Shown here in pieces: positions 1-9,700 of a stretch of 64,000 nucleotides of DNA (position 1 is the first letter of the stretch; each line of letters starts with the position of its first letter). Made by a program: the position numbers and the translations under genes. Origin of the DNA: Rhyacichthys aspro (taxonomy: Eukaryota; Chordata; Actinopteri; Gobiiformes; Rhyacichthyidae). The stretch is taken from assembly GCA_036850595.1 (NCBI GenBank), contig CM072166.1, forward strand, positions 17,254,758-17,318,757, read 5' to 3'. Under the pieces are notes generated by a model. The model worked only from the letters and a program-made list of their open reading frames with translations. It did not search any database and was not told the DNA's origin.

Positions 1-34
1 AGAAGTGGAGGAGCTCTGCATGGATCTGGAGAAG
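1..34 (+). CDS. Myosin heavy chain exon (3' end only)
   Basis: The end of an exon cut by the window edge. From base 2 it reads EVEELCMDLEK, matching the rod segment that precedes ALDKKQR in muscle myosins. Donor GTACAG begins at 35. Phase 0. Confidence 0.85.
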
Positions 35-3000
35 GTACAGGACTAGAGTTTTCCTTTTTTAGCTTTTAGGCACTTTCAAGACAAGAAAAAAATACTTACA
101 TGATGACTTCATGAATCAAAATGGGTCTGGGTTCATCACTGACACTTGAGCCTTGACCTGGAGCAGTGTCTGTGGGACTCTCTAGTCTGAGTCTGACCAC
201 ATCTTTGTCCGCTTTTGTCTCAGGCGAGCAGCTGTGGGCAGGCTTTGGATAAGAAACAACGTGTCCTGGACAAGCAGCTGAGCGACTGGAGGCAGAAGTG
301 CGACGAGCTGCTGGCCGAGGTGGAGAGCTGTCAGAAGGAGAGTAGGCTACACGCCAGCGAGCTCTTCAAACTCAAGAGCAGCCACGAGGAGAGTCTGGAG
401 CAGCTGGAGGCACTGCGCCGAGAGAACAAGGCCTATCAGGGTAAGATACAAACACTGACAGAGTTAACAGATATTTCGTTTACAGTACTAAGTAAGTGTC
501 TGTGTGTGTGACAGAGGAGATCACAGAGCTGACTGATCAGCTGTCTGATGGAGGTAAGAGTGTCCATGAACTGCAGAAGGCAAAGAAGAAGATCGAGATG
601 GAGAAAGAAGAGTTGCAGGCCTCACTGGAGGAGTCTGAGGCCGCTTTAGAGGTACAACTCAAGACTGGAATTTAATTTACAATAAGAGGGGAGTTATGAA
701 GTATTTATCAGTAGGTTGAGGGATTCATAATAAGTTGTTAAGTTATTTCAACATTTCAAAGTATGAAACCGTGACTAGCTGCTTGCTAAATAGTAAGTAG
801 ACACTTTGACTTGACCTTTCCTCGAGGTCAATGAAATTTCTTGTGGGTGCTCACTTTTTTCTAAAAAAAAAAATGTCACTTTTCCCATTACAATTTTTTA
901 AAAGAGTTTATTGGTCACGGTCATCAGTTTTTGTATTAAGTCCTAAGAGACTAGACTGTAAAAAAAGTTTAAAAAGTGCTCTTCAGAATAGATTCAAGAC
1001 CGAGATCATTTTTGAGCACGACAACAATTCTATGGTATTACTATATTTTATGTATGTCTATAGGTTATTATTAAAAAACAAATAGATTATGCCTTGTCAT
1101 TTTTTAAAAGTTTGGTTGTAACTGTAAAACATGCATCTAAATCAGCCTTTTTGTATAGTATTCAACATTCTTGTGCATTTTACATTGTATGTTCTACATT
1201 TAATGTACATTTAAAGGACATACTTTGTGATGATGATGTAAAATCATTATAATATGTTGTGTTTGTGTGCAGGCAGAGGAAACTAAAGTGCTGAGGCTGC
1301 AGCTGGAGTTGTCTCAGGCCAAAGGAGACCTGGAGAGAAAGATTCAGGAGAAGGAGGAGGAGGTGGAAGCAGTCAGGTACAGAGCTGCCACAGAACGACT
1401 GTGTTTCTCGTCTGTTTCTGTAACACAGCAAGGCTTATTGTCCTCTCTTTTCTATCTTTTCTCATTCATTTAGATTTCAAGGTAAGGTTTATTTTCATCC
1501 ATGCCCTGACTGATCACTACATGTGCACAATTGTGTATTGTAATTGAGTTGTATTATCTGGGGCTTTAATACATACATACATAGAAGTCATCATTATACC
1601 CGTCCGTATTTTATTAGAACCGCACATCATTTTTTATCAATCACTAGACCTAGTTCTCTTTTGTTTTTATATAGCTTTAAAGTGTGGGTTTGTATTATAT
1701 ATTCTTTATGTTGCTATAACAGAAAAAGTCATCAGAGGGCGCTGGAGTCACTGCAGGCCAGTCTGGACGTGGAGGTGAAGGGCCGAGCAGAAGGACTGAG
1801 GCTGAAGAAGAAGCTGGAGGCTGACCTGGCAGAGCTGGAGCTGCAGAGCGACCTGACGTCCAAGAGCAACGCCGAGCTCAGCAAGAACAGCAAGAAGATG
1901 CAGCAGCAGATCAAGGTCTGAGCCGAAAACTATGTAAAACACAGCTAAGGCGTGGTCCAAACTGGGCACATGCAGAACATTCAGGTCATATACAAAATGT
2001 CTTCAAAACAAGTGAAAAAGACTAACAAAGTCACATGGAATGTAACATTAAAATTGTAAATTACCACTATTTTACCTGACTGTGTGTAAACCGTAATAGT
2101 GTGAGTGAACCTTCCAATCTGCCTGTGTCCTTCAGGAGCTGCAGGCCCAGCTGGAGGAGGAGCTGCGGAGCCACGAGGAGCAGCGGGAGGAGCAGGCCGC
2201 CCTGGAGAGACGGTGTGCTCTGTTGGTCAGTGAAGGGGAGGAGGCGCGATCGACTCTGGAGAGCACCGAGAGAGCACGGAAAACTCTGGAGACAGAGCTG
2301 CAGGAGGCGAACGACAAGTACAGCCACCTCAACAACCAGGTCAGTGCTCAGAGCTCCAGACTGAACATGTCCACTGCCCGGAGACACAACTACAGTAGTG
2401 TTCTTTATCAACATTCAATTATTTTGTATTTTTTCGTTAAAAGTAGGAATAGTAGTCTGGTTGGTTTAATTTATTCCTGAACTAAAATGCACCAGTCTTA
2501 TAACACCTAACAATAAAGTCTTTGCTTTAACATTCACTTTATTGTATTGTGTAGTGAGAGTGTTGTGGTGTGTGCAGCTCCAGGCGGCTCTGACTGGGAG
2601 GAGGAAACTGGAGGTGGACCTGCAGACTCTGCAGCAGGAGCACGAGGAAGTCCAGGCCGAACTGAGAGGCTCTGCAGACAAGATCAAGAAGGCCAACTGT
2701 GAGGTACAGCAGTGAGTTATTAAACAGTCATAGGTATAAGCCATGTGGAGCAATGTCTGTGGTGTTTTTCCATCAGCTGGCCCGAGTCGCCGAGGAGCTA
2801 CGTCTGGAGCAGGAGCACTCACTGCACCTGGAGAGGGTGAAGAAAAGTCTGGAGGCTCAGGTCAAAGACATGAGCGGGAGACTGGACGAGGCTGAGCAGA
2901 TGGCCCTGAAGGGAGGCAAGAAGATCATCCAGAAGCTGGAGGGAAAGGTGAGGTAACCTGTTTGGGGAGGGATATCCAAAACTGTAGCACTGTTTCCAAT

Positions 3001-4668
3001 CTGCAGTGGTCACAATATACTGCTCACATACAAACGTGATCCTAAAATTATCACCCATCTTTGTTAAAGAAATTGAGTTTGTGTGGGTTTGCAGATAAAA
3101 GAATTGGAATTGGAGTTGGACTCGGAGCAGAAGCGTCACGCTGAGACAGTGAAGACTCTGAGGAAGAATGAGCGGCGTCTAAAAGAGCTGCTGTTCCAGT
3201 CGGAGGAGGACCAGAAGAACCAGCAGCGCATGCAGGAGCTGGTGGAGCGGCTGCAGAACAAGATGAAGGCCTACAAGAGACAAGTGGAGGAGGCCGTACG
3301 TGCAGCTTTACTCTTAAGACTGAACATACAGGTGCGGGGTTTAGGTCTGACAGTGTGGTCTTTGCAGGAGGAGCAGGCCAACATGAACTTAGCCAAATAC
3401 AGGAAGACTGTCCATGAGCTGGACGACGCTGAGGAGCGAGCCGACATCGCAGAGTCAGCGCTCACCAAGATCAGGACCAAGAACCGGGGCAGCTTTGGCA
3501 AAGGATATTCCTCTGTAAGACACACCACTTTGTCAATACAAACAGGTCCTTTAGTGACTATTGTACATGAGGCCAACTCCAGGGAAAAGATTGTTTTTTT
3601 CTGATTTAAGAAGAATAAGATTGCATGTTTAATTTAAATAAAAAACATATCAATATTTCTTGAGACACTTTTAAAAGCTTAAATTCAGTTCATTTATTCC
3701 TAGGCTGCTATGATTGGTCAGATAACAAAGCCTCCAATTCTATTGCGTATTTAATTCTTTATACAACAGGAAGCCAGGTTAAAGATCAAGCAAGCCATCA
3801 AAAGCGGCTTATTGAAGAAGAATCTTTAACAGAAAAATACATATATCATCATATATCAACTCTCTAAATAGTAATGCTAATGCTGTTGATGCTATTTTTT
3901 TTTCTAAACAATTGACTGAGCTATTGTCTTGTCCTGGCATTATACATAAATTTGGTCTAATAGAGCCAAACAATACAAGCAATGTCAATAACAAAAAGCT
4001 GCTGTATATTCATTTTTTATTTTTTTTTAAGCAAAAATTGTTAAAGACATTAAAATTTGTTTTTATTTAGCAGACAGAATAATAATGGTAAAATTGATAG
4101 CCCTCTCATATTTCTACAATGCCCTCAAAGTGTATTTGTGTTAATTTATATAATATGTATTTGTATAGTGTCTATTTCTAAATTAACAGCAGTTATTTCA
4201 TTTTAATTAAATCCAATCCCACCACACAGATCTGTTTTACAGTCTTTAGAACTCTGGCGCCTCTGTGTGGCGTTATTAGTCATTCTGTTCCAGTCCAGCA
4301 GAGCATAGCTGTAACCTTCAGTGACTTGTAGTATGTAGCCTTAGCTGGTATTGTAAATGCTTGGATTTACACAATGACAGCTCACACATGTAGTCATTCG
4401 CTTGTTTGCTCACCAATCCCAACTAGATTTAACAGAATTTTCAGTTTTAAGATCATTTTTTTTTGCTCTTCTCTTGAAAATATTGTAGTCGACTTAACTT
4501 CAGTCTTTTGAACAGGGTTACAGCACACCGTACCCAGGCCTGGTCCGGTCCAACAGCTCAGTGGGCTCAGAGGGCAGAGGTGAGAAGATCCTCAATGACG
4601 ACGCAGAGTCTGTGAACTCCCTCATCCCGGCGTACCTCAACTCACTCAAGAAGCTCATGATTGACTAG
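1..4668 (+). CDS. Myosin II heavy chain (sarcomeric type), 3' part: distal rod and extended C-terminal tail; 11 coding exons
   Basis: This gene encodes the thick-filament motor protein of muscle; only the last 561 residues (distal light-meromyosin rod) lie in the window and the 5' part is off the left edge. Exons are 1-34, 224-440, 515-651, 1273-1376, 1723-1915, 2136-2339, 2578-2703, 2777-2947, 3095-3295, 3368-3514 and 4516-4668. All junctions are GT-AG and join in one frame. The product is a continuous heptad coiled coil carrying family hallmarks: ALDKKQR, ELFKLK, MALKGGKK, KAYKRQ and AEERADIAES. It differs from standard vertebrate skeletal and cardiac MYHs, lacking the usual INQKKK and AMMAEELKKEQD segments; in places it reads more like invertebrate muscle myosin (LARVAEELRLEQEH). 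It also ends in about 60 non-helical residues instead of a short tailpiece. This suggests a divergent paralogue such as a MYH16/MYH15-like gene. The family assignment is very secure; the paralogue is not. Confidence 0.93.
224..440 (+). CDS. Myosin heavy chain rod exon (217 nt)
   Basis: Acceptor ...TGTCTCAG ends at 223 and donor GTAAGA starts at 441. It begins ASSCGQALDKKQRVLDKQL and continues through ELFKLKSSHEESLEQLE to ENKAYQ. The exon ends with one base of a split Glu codon. Confidence 0.93.
515..651 (+). CDS. Myosin heavy chain rod exon (137 nt)
   Basis: Acceptor ...GTGACAG ends at 514 and donor GTACAA starts at 652. It encodes EITELTDQLSDGGKSVHEL through LEESEAALE, the classic myosin DLTEQL...GKxxHEL segment. 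Confidence 0.93.
652..1272 (+). other. Myosin heavy chain intron (621 bp)
   Basis: AT-rich intron between rod exons. Open frames inside it show no coil-forming pattern and no similarity I recognise. No repeat was identified. Confidence 0.85.
1273..1376 (+). CDS. Myosin heavy chain rod exon (104 nt)
   Basis: Acceptor ...GTGTGCAG ends at 1272 and donor GTACAG starts at 1377. It encodes AEETKVLRLQLELSQAKGD through EEEVEAV plus two bases of a split Arg codon. Confidence 0.92.
1377..1722 (+). other. Myosin heavy chain intron (346 bp)
   Basis: AT-rich intron; nothing recognisable inside. Confidence 0.85.
1723..1915 (+). CDS. Myosin heavy chain rod exon (193 nt)
   Basis: Acceptor ...ATAACAG ends at 1722 and donor GTCTGA starts at 1916. 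It encodes KSHQRALESLQASLDVEVKG (canonical form NHxRxxDSLQxSLDxE) through LRLKKKLEADLAELELQ to QQQIK. Confidence 0.93.
2136..2339 (+). CDS. Myosin heavy chain rod exon (204 nt)
   Basis: Acceptor ...CCTTCAG ends at 2135 and donor GTCAGT starts at 2340. Sixty-eight codons from ELQAQLEEELRSHEEQ to DKYSHLNNQ form a strongly charged coiled coil. The usual ERSRKLAEQEL stretch is replaced by TERARKTLETEL. Confidence 0.92.
2578..2703 (+). CDS. Myosin heavy chain rod exon (126 nt)
   Basis: Acceptor ...TGTGCAG ends at 2577 and donor GTACAG starts at 2704. Forty-two codons run from LQAALTGRRKLEVDLQTLQ to KIKKANCE. Standard vertebrate sarcomeric MYHs have LINQKKK here, so this exon is one of the divergent parts. 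Confidence 0.9.
2777..2947 (+). CDS. Myosin heavy chain rod exon (171 nt)
   Basis: Acceptor ...CCATCAG ends at 2776 and donor GTGAGG starts at 2948. It encodes LARVAEELRLEQEHSLHLER through RLDEAEQMALKGGKK to LEGK, containing the near-invariant RLDEAE and LKGGKK motifs. Confidence 0.94.
3095..3295 (+). CDS. Myosin heavy chain rod exon (201 nt)
   Basis: Acceptor ...TTTGCAG ends at 3094 and donor GTACGT starts at 3296. Sixty-seven codons from IKELELELDSEQKRHAE to KMKAYKRQVEEA align with the conserved RELENELExEQKR...KAYKRQxEEA stretch. Confidence 0.94.
3368..3514 (+). CDS. Myosin heavy chain exon: end of rod and start of tailpiece (147 nt)
   Basis: Acceptor ...TTTGCAG ends at 3367 and donor GTAAGA starts at 3515. 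It encodes EEQANMNLAKYRKTVHEL, then AEERADIAESALTKIR, after which the coil ends and the sequence becomes Gly/Ser-rich (NRGSFGKGYSS). Most vertebrate muscle myosins stop within about 20 residues of this point; this one continues into another exon. Confidence 0.93.
3515..4515 (+). other. Myosin heavy chain last intron (1,001 bp)
   Basis: AT-rich intron separating the end of the rod from the tailpiece exon. If retained, the frame from the previous exon stays open for 29 more codons and stops at 3602-3604. No repeat was recognised. Confidence 0.8.
4516..4668 (+). CDS. Myosin heavy chain terminal exon: extended non-helical tail
   Basis: Acceptor ...GAACAG ends at 4515, and the stop TAG is at 4666-4668. 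The fifty residues begin GYSTPYPGLVRSNSSVGSEG and end LIPAYLNSLKKLMID. The first half is Gly/Ser/Pro-rich and could be phosphorylated; the last half is amphipathic. The exon is in frame with 3368-3514 and has coding-like GC and codon use, so it is very probably real. I do not recognise this tail in standard skeletal or cardiac MYHs. Confidence 0.85.
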   Translation, partial: GYSTPYPGLVRSNSSVGSEGRGEKILNDDAESVNSLIPAYLNSLKKLMID

Positions 4669-5165
4669 AGAAAGATGGACAGTTCCTCTAAAAACAGCAC
4701 ATGGACTTTAAAACTTTACAGACTTTCTTTTATACACTACACATTCTTATTAAATGTACCTTGTAAGATCACAGCCTTATTCAACAATTATATACCACTT
4801 TCTAATGTAATGTTTGTATGTAAAGACTTAAATATGAAATTGTGCCTTCAGTGTTTAAAATAATGGCCACTTGTTATTACTATTCTATACACTATAGTTC
4901 CATCTACCAGCAATTTATTCCCGATTTTATAAAATGCATAAAACGAAGACAATTTATTATAGAAAAATGGCTTGGAAAGTGGCGCATATTTTTGTCAAAT
5001 GTTACCAAAGTGCAACTTACCCCGAGGGATTTGAGGTTCTTGTATTTCTTGTATTTTTAAGTGTTTCATACATTCCACGTTTATATCTGACCTTATTGTA
5101 TTTTGTCCATTTTATTGTTAAATGTGAAAGATTTTAAAGCAAATAAAACATTTTTGAGATAGTCT
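4669..5165 (+). other. Myosin heavy chain 3' UTR (approximate end)
   Basis: AT-rich sequence following the TAG stop and running to the AATAAA signal at 5142-5147. Cleavage would be expected 10-30 bases after the signal. Small open frames inside have no coding character. Confidence 0.75.
5142..5147 (+). promoter_or_regulatory. Poly(A) signal AATAAA, myosin heavy chain
   Basis: A canonical AATAAA lies 474 bases after the stop codon and is followed by a T-rich stretch (GTCTCTTTCATTG) typical of a downstream element. Confidence 0.75.
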
Positions 5166-5244
5166 CTTTCATTGTATACTTGAACAGTGACCTGAAATTC
5201 CCCAATAACAAAAAAAGTGCACATGATGACATACATGATATACA

Positions 5245-5255
5245 TTTATTTTATT
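5245..5255 (-). promoter_or_regulatory. Poly(A) signals, gas7 (two overlapping AATAAA on minus strand)
   Basis: The plus strand reads TTTATTTTATT, giving AATAAAATAAA on the minus strand. The gas7 3' UTR would be about 1.4 kb if this site is used. An alternative upstream signal is TTTATT at 5508-5513 (AATAAA on minus). Confidence 0.55.
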
Positions 5256-5636
5256 AATACCAGCCCCTAGCTGTTAATGTACAAAACATCTCAGTCTTTA
5301 TCCTCTAAAGAGTCAAAGCAAAACAAATACTAGACAAGTGTAAAGCGTTTGTACTGAAGCCATCGACTCAAGCACCTGCCTCATTATTCTGTGACAATAT
5401 AATCTGTACAGGAGCGGCTAGTTCTACTGTTTATAAAATCTTGACATATATATTACACGTACCATCTGTGCTTATCACACAGCTTTCATTCATGAATCAC
5501 ATCTTTTTTTATTTACATGACTTTCATTTGCAATAAAACATGGCTTAAATGCTCAACATATGAACATTTGCATAAAAGTCTTTAAATCATCAAGGAGTAA
5601 AGTGCAATCATATCTTTTTGAAGTGGAATTAGGAAA

Positions 5637-6210
5637 CAACTGACCCTTTGTCAAGTCCCGCCCGTGACCCCGCCCTTCTCGGTTACTGTTGCTAGGTCAG
5701 CTACTGGATTTCATGAATGCTTTCGAATGATTTCTTTAATTTGTTTCTGTAAAAAATAGAGTTGGGTATATCCTATCCCTCATCAGTCAGAGTTGGAACG
5801 ATTGAGTGGTAAATTGAGAGCTATACCTTTTACCTTAGCTCCTTCTCTATCACAATAGACATATACATGGACTTCCTGAAGCTGCTATGACTAGAAATTC
5901 TGTGTGAAAGGCAGACCACCTGGTTCAGATCTGGGAGGCTGTTGGTCTTAGTCACACCCCTCATGCCCCTAGTTAGTTAACAACTAATGTTACTGGAACA
6001 TGGTGTGAATCTGCTCTAAGATGTCACTGCAGGAGCTTCCTGTTTACTTTCACAAATCACACCTGTTGAGCCTTTTTAAGTAAAATTAAGGTGCTTGCAA
6101 TGCATATTAACTTTTGGGATTTAGATTCCAGGGGCAAGTGTTGCTGGGAAAGTGGAGGCTTCTGATTGGTTGACCAGTAGCCAATCAGAAGCCCAACAAA
6201 GGGTCAGTTG
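5637..6210. repeat. Inverted-repeat-flanked segment, putative MITE (574 bp)
   Basis: The left end CAACTGACCCTTTGT (5637-5651) is the exact reverse complement of 6196-6210. A further shared block, GCTACTGG, occurs at 5700-5707 and inverted near the right end (6176-6183). I see no clear target-site duplication, so element status is inferred. It lies in the gas7 3' UTR. Confidence 0.45.
6157..6193. repeat. Perfect 13-bp stem hairpin
   Basis: GGCTTCTGATTGG at 6157-6169 is the exact reverse complement of CCAATCAGAAGCC at 6181-6193, with an 11-base loop. It would form in gas7 mRNA about 445 nt after the stop codon. Confidence 0.8.
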
Positions 6211-6637
6211 AGTGGAGTGGAGTAATAAAACTGCTCTTTATGTGTAGATAGATTTGTGTATTGTGGATAACACTGAGTCATATTCCACCTCTCAGTAATT
6301 CTGTTGAGTCAGAGCTCTCAGCAGCAGCTGTTTTATGTAATACACCAGTAAATCCATAATTAAAGAGCATGAGCCACGTTAGAGCGCTGCAGACATAAAG
6401 CTAACCACCATTTACATGTTAAACTTCTCTCTGCTGCCTCACCTGAGAAACGTTTAGTACAACATCAGCGGCAGACACAAACTATGCACTGCTCTCTAAC
6501 ATTTTTTCAGTCCCTCAAAGTCTGCCGTTGCCTGAGCAGAGAGCGGCTGTGGTCTGGACCAGAGGGACTGAGTGGTTCTGGTTAGTCCTCGGCTTTTCGG
6601 CCTGTGGTCAGAGCGAACACAGATGAGCACTTCTCTG

Positions 6638-6751
6638 TCAGATCTCTAGGTTCACTGGTCTGACTTCTCCGGTCTTGTTATTCCGGACCCACAGCTCCTG
6701 GTCCCTGATGGGGTCCACGCACTGCAGCAGCTTGTCCACCGGCTCCATCGT
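6638..6751 (-). CDS. gas7: gas7 last coding exon
   Basis: Acceptor TTTGTCCAG lies just above 6751 and the TGA stop is at 6638-6640. It encodes TMEPVDKLLQCVDPIRDQE through LWVRNNKTGEVRPVNLEI, corresponding to mammalian VEPVDQLL...RPVDMEI. Visible residues 379-415. Confidence 0.96.
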   Translation of the reverse strand, partial: TMEPVDKLLQCVDPIRDQELWVRNNKTGEVRPVNLEI

Positions 6752-9700
6752 CTGGACAAACAAAAGAATTACAGTCAGCCAGCGCTCACACATGTTCACT
6801 TCAATGTCCACAATGTACACAGTTAGGACTAAATAAACTCTAAATAAAAAGTATGTAATTTTAACATCAGTTTTGCCTTAAATACGGGAAATATACAGTA
6901 GATTAATATAATATAGACGAGGTGGTAACACTAAATTAATCATAGTGAACGATTAACTGGATTTACTTTTGCTAGGGGAAACTCAGCCCTATTACTGCTA
7001 AAAGTATACAGTTGTGTTCATATTAACAGCAGTTTCTTTAAAAAAGTGAGTAAAGCCCAAAAGCATTGGGGACACTGCTTATTCTATTCCAAATCATGAA
7101 CAAAAAAATGATCAAATATTATATTGTTATTCCTTTACAGAAAGTGAAGAAAAGGGAATATTAGGCTGTTCAAAAAAAAAAAAATCACACTGTATTTTTC
7201 TTTACAAACTGAAACATTTACTGTATAAACTGAAAAATATTTTAGATTTAGATTTTCTGTGAATCACTGAACTATTTCATTGTATAACCACTGTTTATAA
7301 GAAGCTAAAACATCGTCAACCAGCTTCTGGCTCCTGTGAACAGCCCGGGACCACTGGACAATATTCCACAATTCATCTGCATTTCTTGCTTTTGCTTCAG
7401 AAACAGCATTTTTGATGTCACCCACAAGTTTTCTATTGGATTAAGGTCCGTGGATTGTGCTGGACACTCCATAACCTCAATCTTGTTGGTCTGGAACCAA
7501 GACACTGCTCTCTTACTGGTGTGTTTGGGGTCACTGTCTTGTTGTATCACCCATTTCAAGAGCATATTCTCTTCGGAATAAGGCAATGTGACTTCTTTAA
7601 GTATTTGGATGTATTCAAACTGATCAATGATCCCTGGTATACGATAAATAGCCCCAAGACCATAGTTTGAGAAACCGCCCCCCACCATGCTGACTTGAAT
7701 TCAGTGTGACTTGAATTACTGTGTGTCTGAACATGTTGAGAAGCGGCTGTTGTTAAGATTATGGTGATGATTGCTACAAGATAACTGTGCCTTGTGCAGT
7801 GTGGTGGATGCACTCACACTTTGGTTGAACATGTCGGTCTCATGCCTCAGAGTGGTGTACTGACCCAGGTGCTGTCGGATCATCTCCACTCGCTCCACCT
7901 CTAAACGCTCCAGCTCCTTCAGATCATCACAGTTTGTCAGTTCACACACAGTAAAAAGATAACAGAAGAAAGCCTGAGCTACATGAGAGTCTTTACCATT
8001 AAATAAAATAAAAGAGTAATGGACAATGGATTCGATCATGAAAAGAAAAGGTGGCAAAAGCTGATTTCCTTACCAAACTTGTAGTGACCATCTCCTCAAA
8101 CCATTTGGACTGAGACTGGTTATAAAGGTCCACACAGCGCATCAGGTCGTCTCCTGAAACACAAAACCAGACAAAGATAGGAAAAGAAACAGTGCAGGGC
8201 TTGAGCTTAATGCCCAATCTGTCCACAAGATGGTGCTAGTCTCTTAATAATCACTGATTGAAGTTCTACTCTTACACATCCATTGCTATAAAGAGAAATG
8301 CAATATATAATTCAATACCTCTACTTGTTTCCTGATAAGATTGAGAGAAAACTTACTGATATTACTTGAATATGATACAAAAGAAAACTATTGCCCTCTA
8401 TTGCTCTCTCTAGAGCTACCACACTCTTATGTATTCATTTTTGAGTTATCATTATCAATCAGCCCTAATGAGCAGCATCACTCCCCTGAATAGTCTTGTA
8501 GTCAGGACCACACTAACCAAGGCTATTTTCAGCCCAAGAGCAGTGTATGAGTCCTCAGGATATTTAAACATAACAAGTCTGATCATTTTACCATCACAAA
8601 AATGACAAAAACCTTTGAGATTCTTTGAGACCTTTAAATGTTCAGACTCGAGGACACAACTTTTGACCAGATCAAGTAGAACCTGCTGAAGACATCCCAT
8701 TGGATTATTTGAGCCTCCACTGAACAAACTTGGAAAAGATGTGATATCAAGGCGCTGGACAAACTTCCACTCGTCAAAGCGGAAGCTAAATTAATATAAA
8801 AGACTGAACCAAGACTAAATCAAGACAAAACCAGGACTATACTAAGACTTAATCCAGGAATGACGCAGGTCTAAACCAGGACTTTTTCATCATGACGCAC
8901 CAAAATTTGATTCAATGCTCTGTTTGGACAATGATTTTGACAGGAAAAAAAGTCCAATACATAGAATCACCATAATCTTATTGCGATAGAAGTCATTCTT
9001 TGCAATAATAATATTGCAATAAAGATACATTTGTGACATATTGTGTCTCCACTGTGTTGAAAATAGTGCATTGCCAATGTGTTGTTGTGTTACGTGGTGT
9101 AAGTTTTAGTTTGATTCACTGTCTCTTGTATATTTCACAGTACACTGCCTGTGAGTCTGTGCTCTGAGTACACTATGTTAACTCTGAATGAGTCTAGAGA
9201 AAGTACCTACAGTGAAATGCTCACGAATACCAGTACAGGTTTGTGTTATGCACATTGAGAACAATATGTACAACATTTAACTCTTGTGATACTTCCAGGT
9301 GTCGAGAGTGAATAGTTCTCAGTCAGTGTAAGCCCTGAGGGTAAGTGGTTATTATCCAGGGATACAGGAACCCCGTCAAATTAATTAATATTTGGGAGAC
9401 TGATAAAATCATTTTTATTTAAAGTGATACGAAAAAAAAAAGAAAAAAAAAGTTCAAAAAGCCAATTGGAGCAACACCAGCAACTAAAGTGACCAGTGGT
9501 TCATTTTCAGAGCTTGTGTGAGAGCAGGACGAGTGGTGAATCTAGTGACCTCATGAACTGGTTGATTTGAAACTCTTTGCAAAATAGGACTTACATTGTT
9601 GCAGCAACAGCCAGTTTAACAGACACACAAAAAAAATATGTAAAATCAAATAAAAGCCAATGTTAGTGACTGCCTCTTCGGAGCGATTTCAGTAACCACT

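Larger units (their letters stand above)
5225..6637 (-). other. gas7: gas7 3' UTR (approximate 3' end)
   Basis: Downstream of the gas7 stop codon there is no open frame with coding character. The stretch contains a 15-bp inverted repeat pair (5637-5651 and 6196-6210) enclosing a MITE-like segment, and a perfect 13-bp stem hairpin at 6157-6193. The 3' end is inferred from poly(A) signals at 5245-5255 or 5508-5513. Confidence 0.6.

Noticed and set aside
2067..2414. 115-codon open frame on the minus strand
   Set aside because: Shadow of the myosin exon 2136-2339, which has clear coiled-coil coding on the plus strand and proper splice sites.
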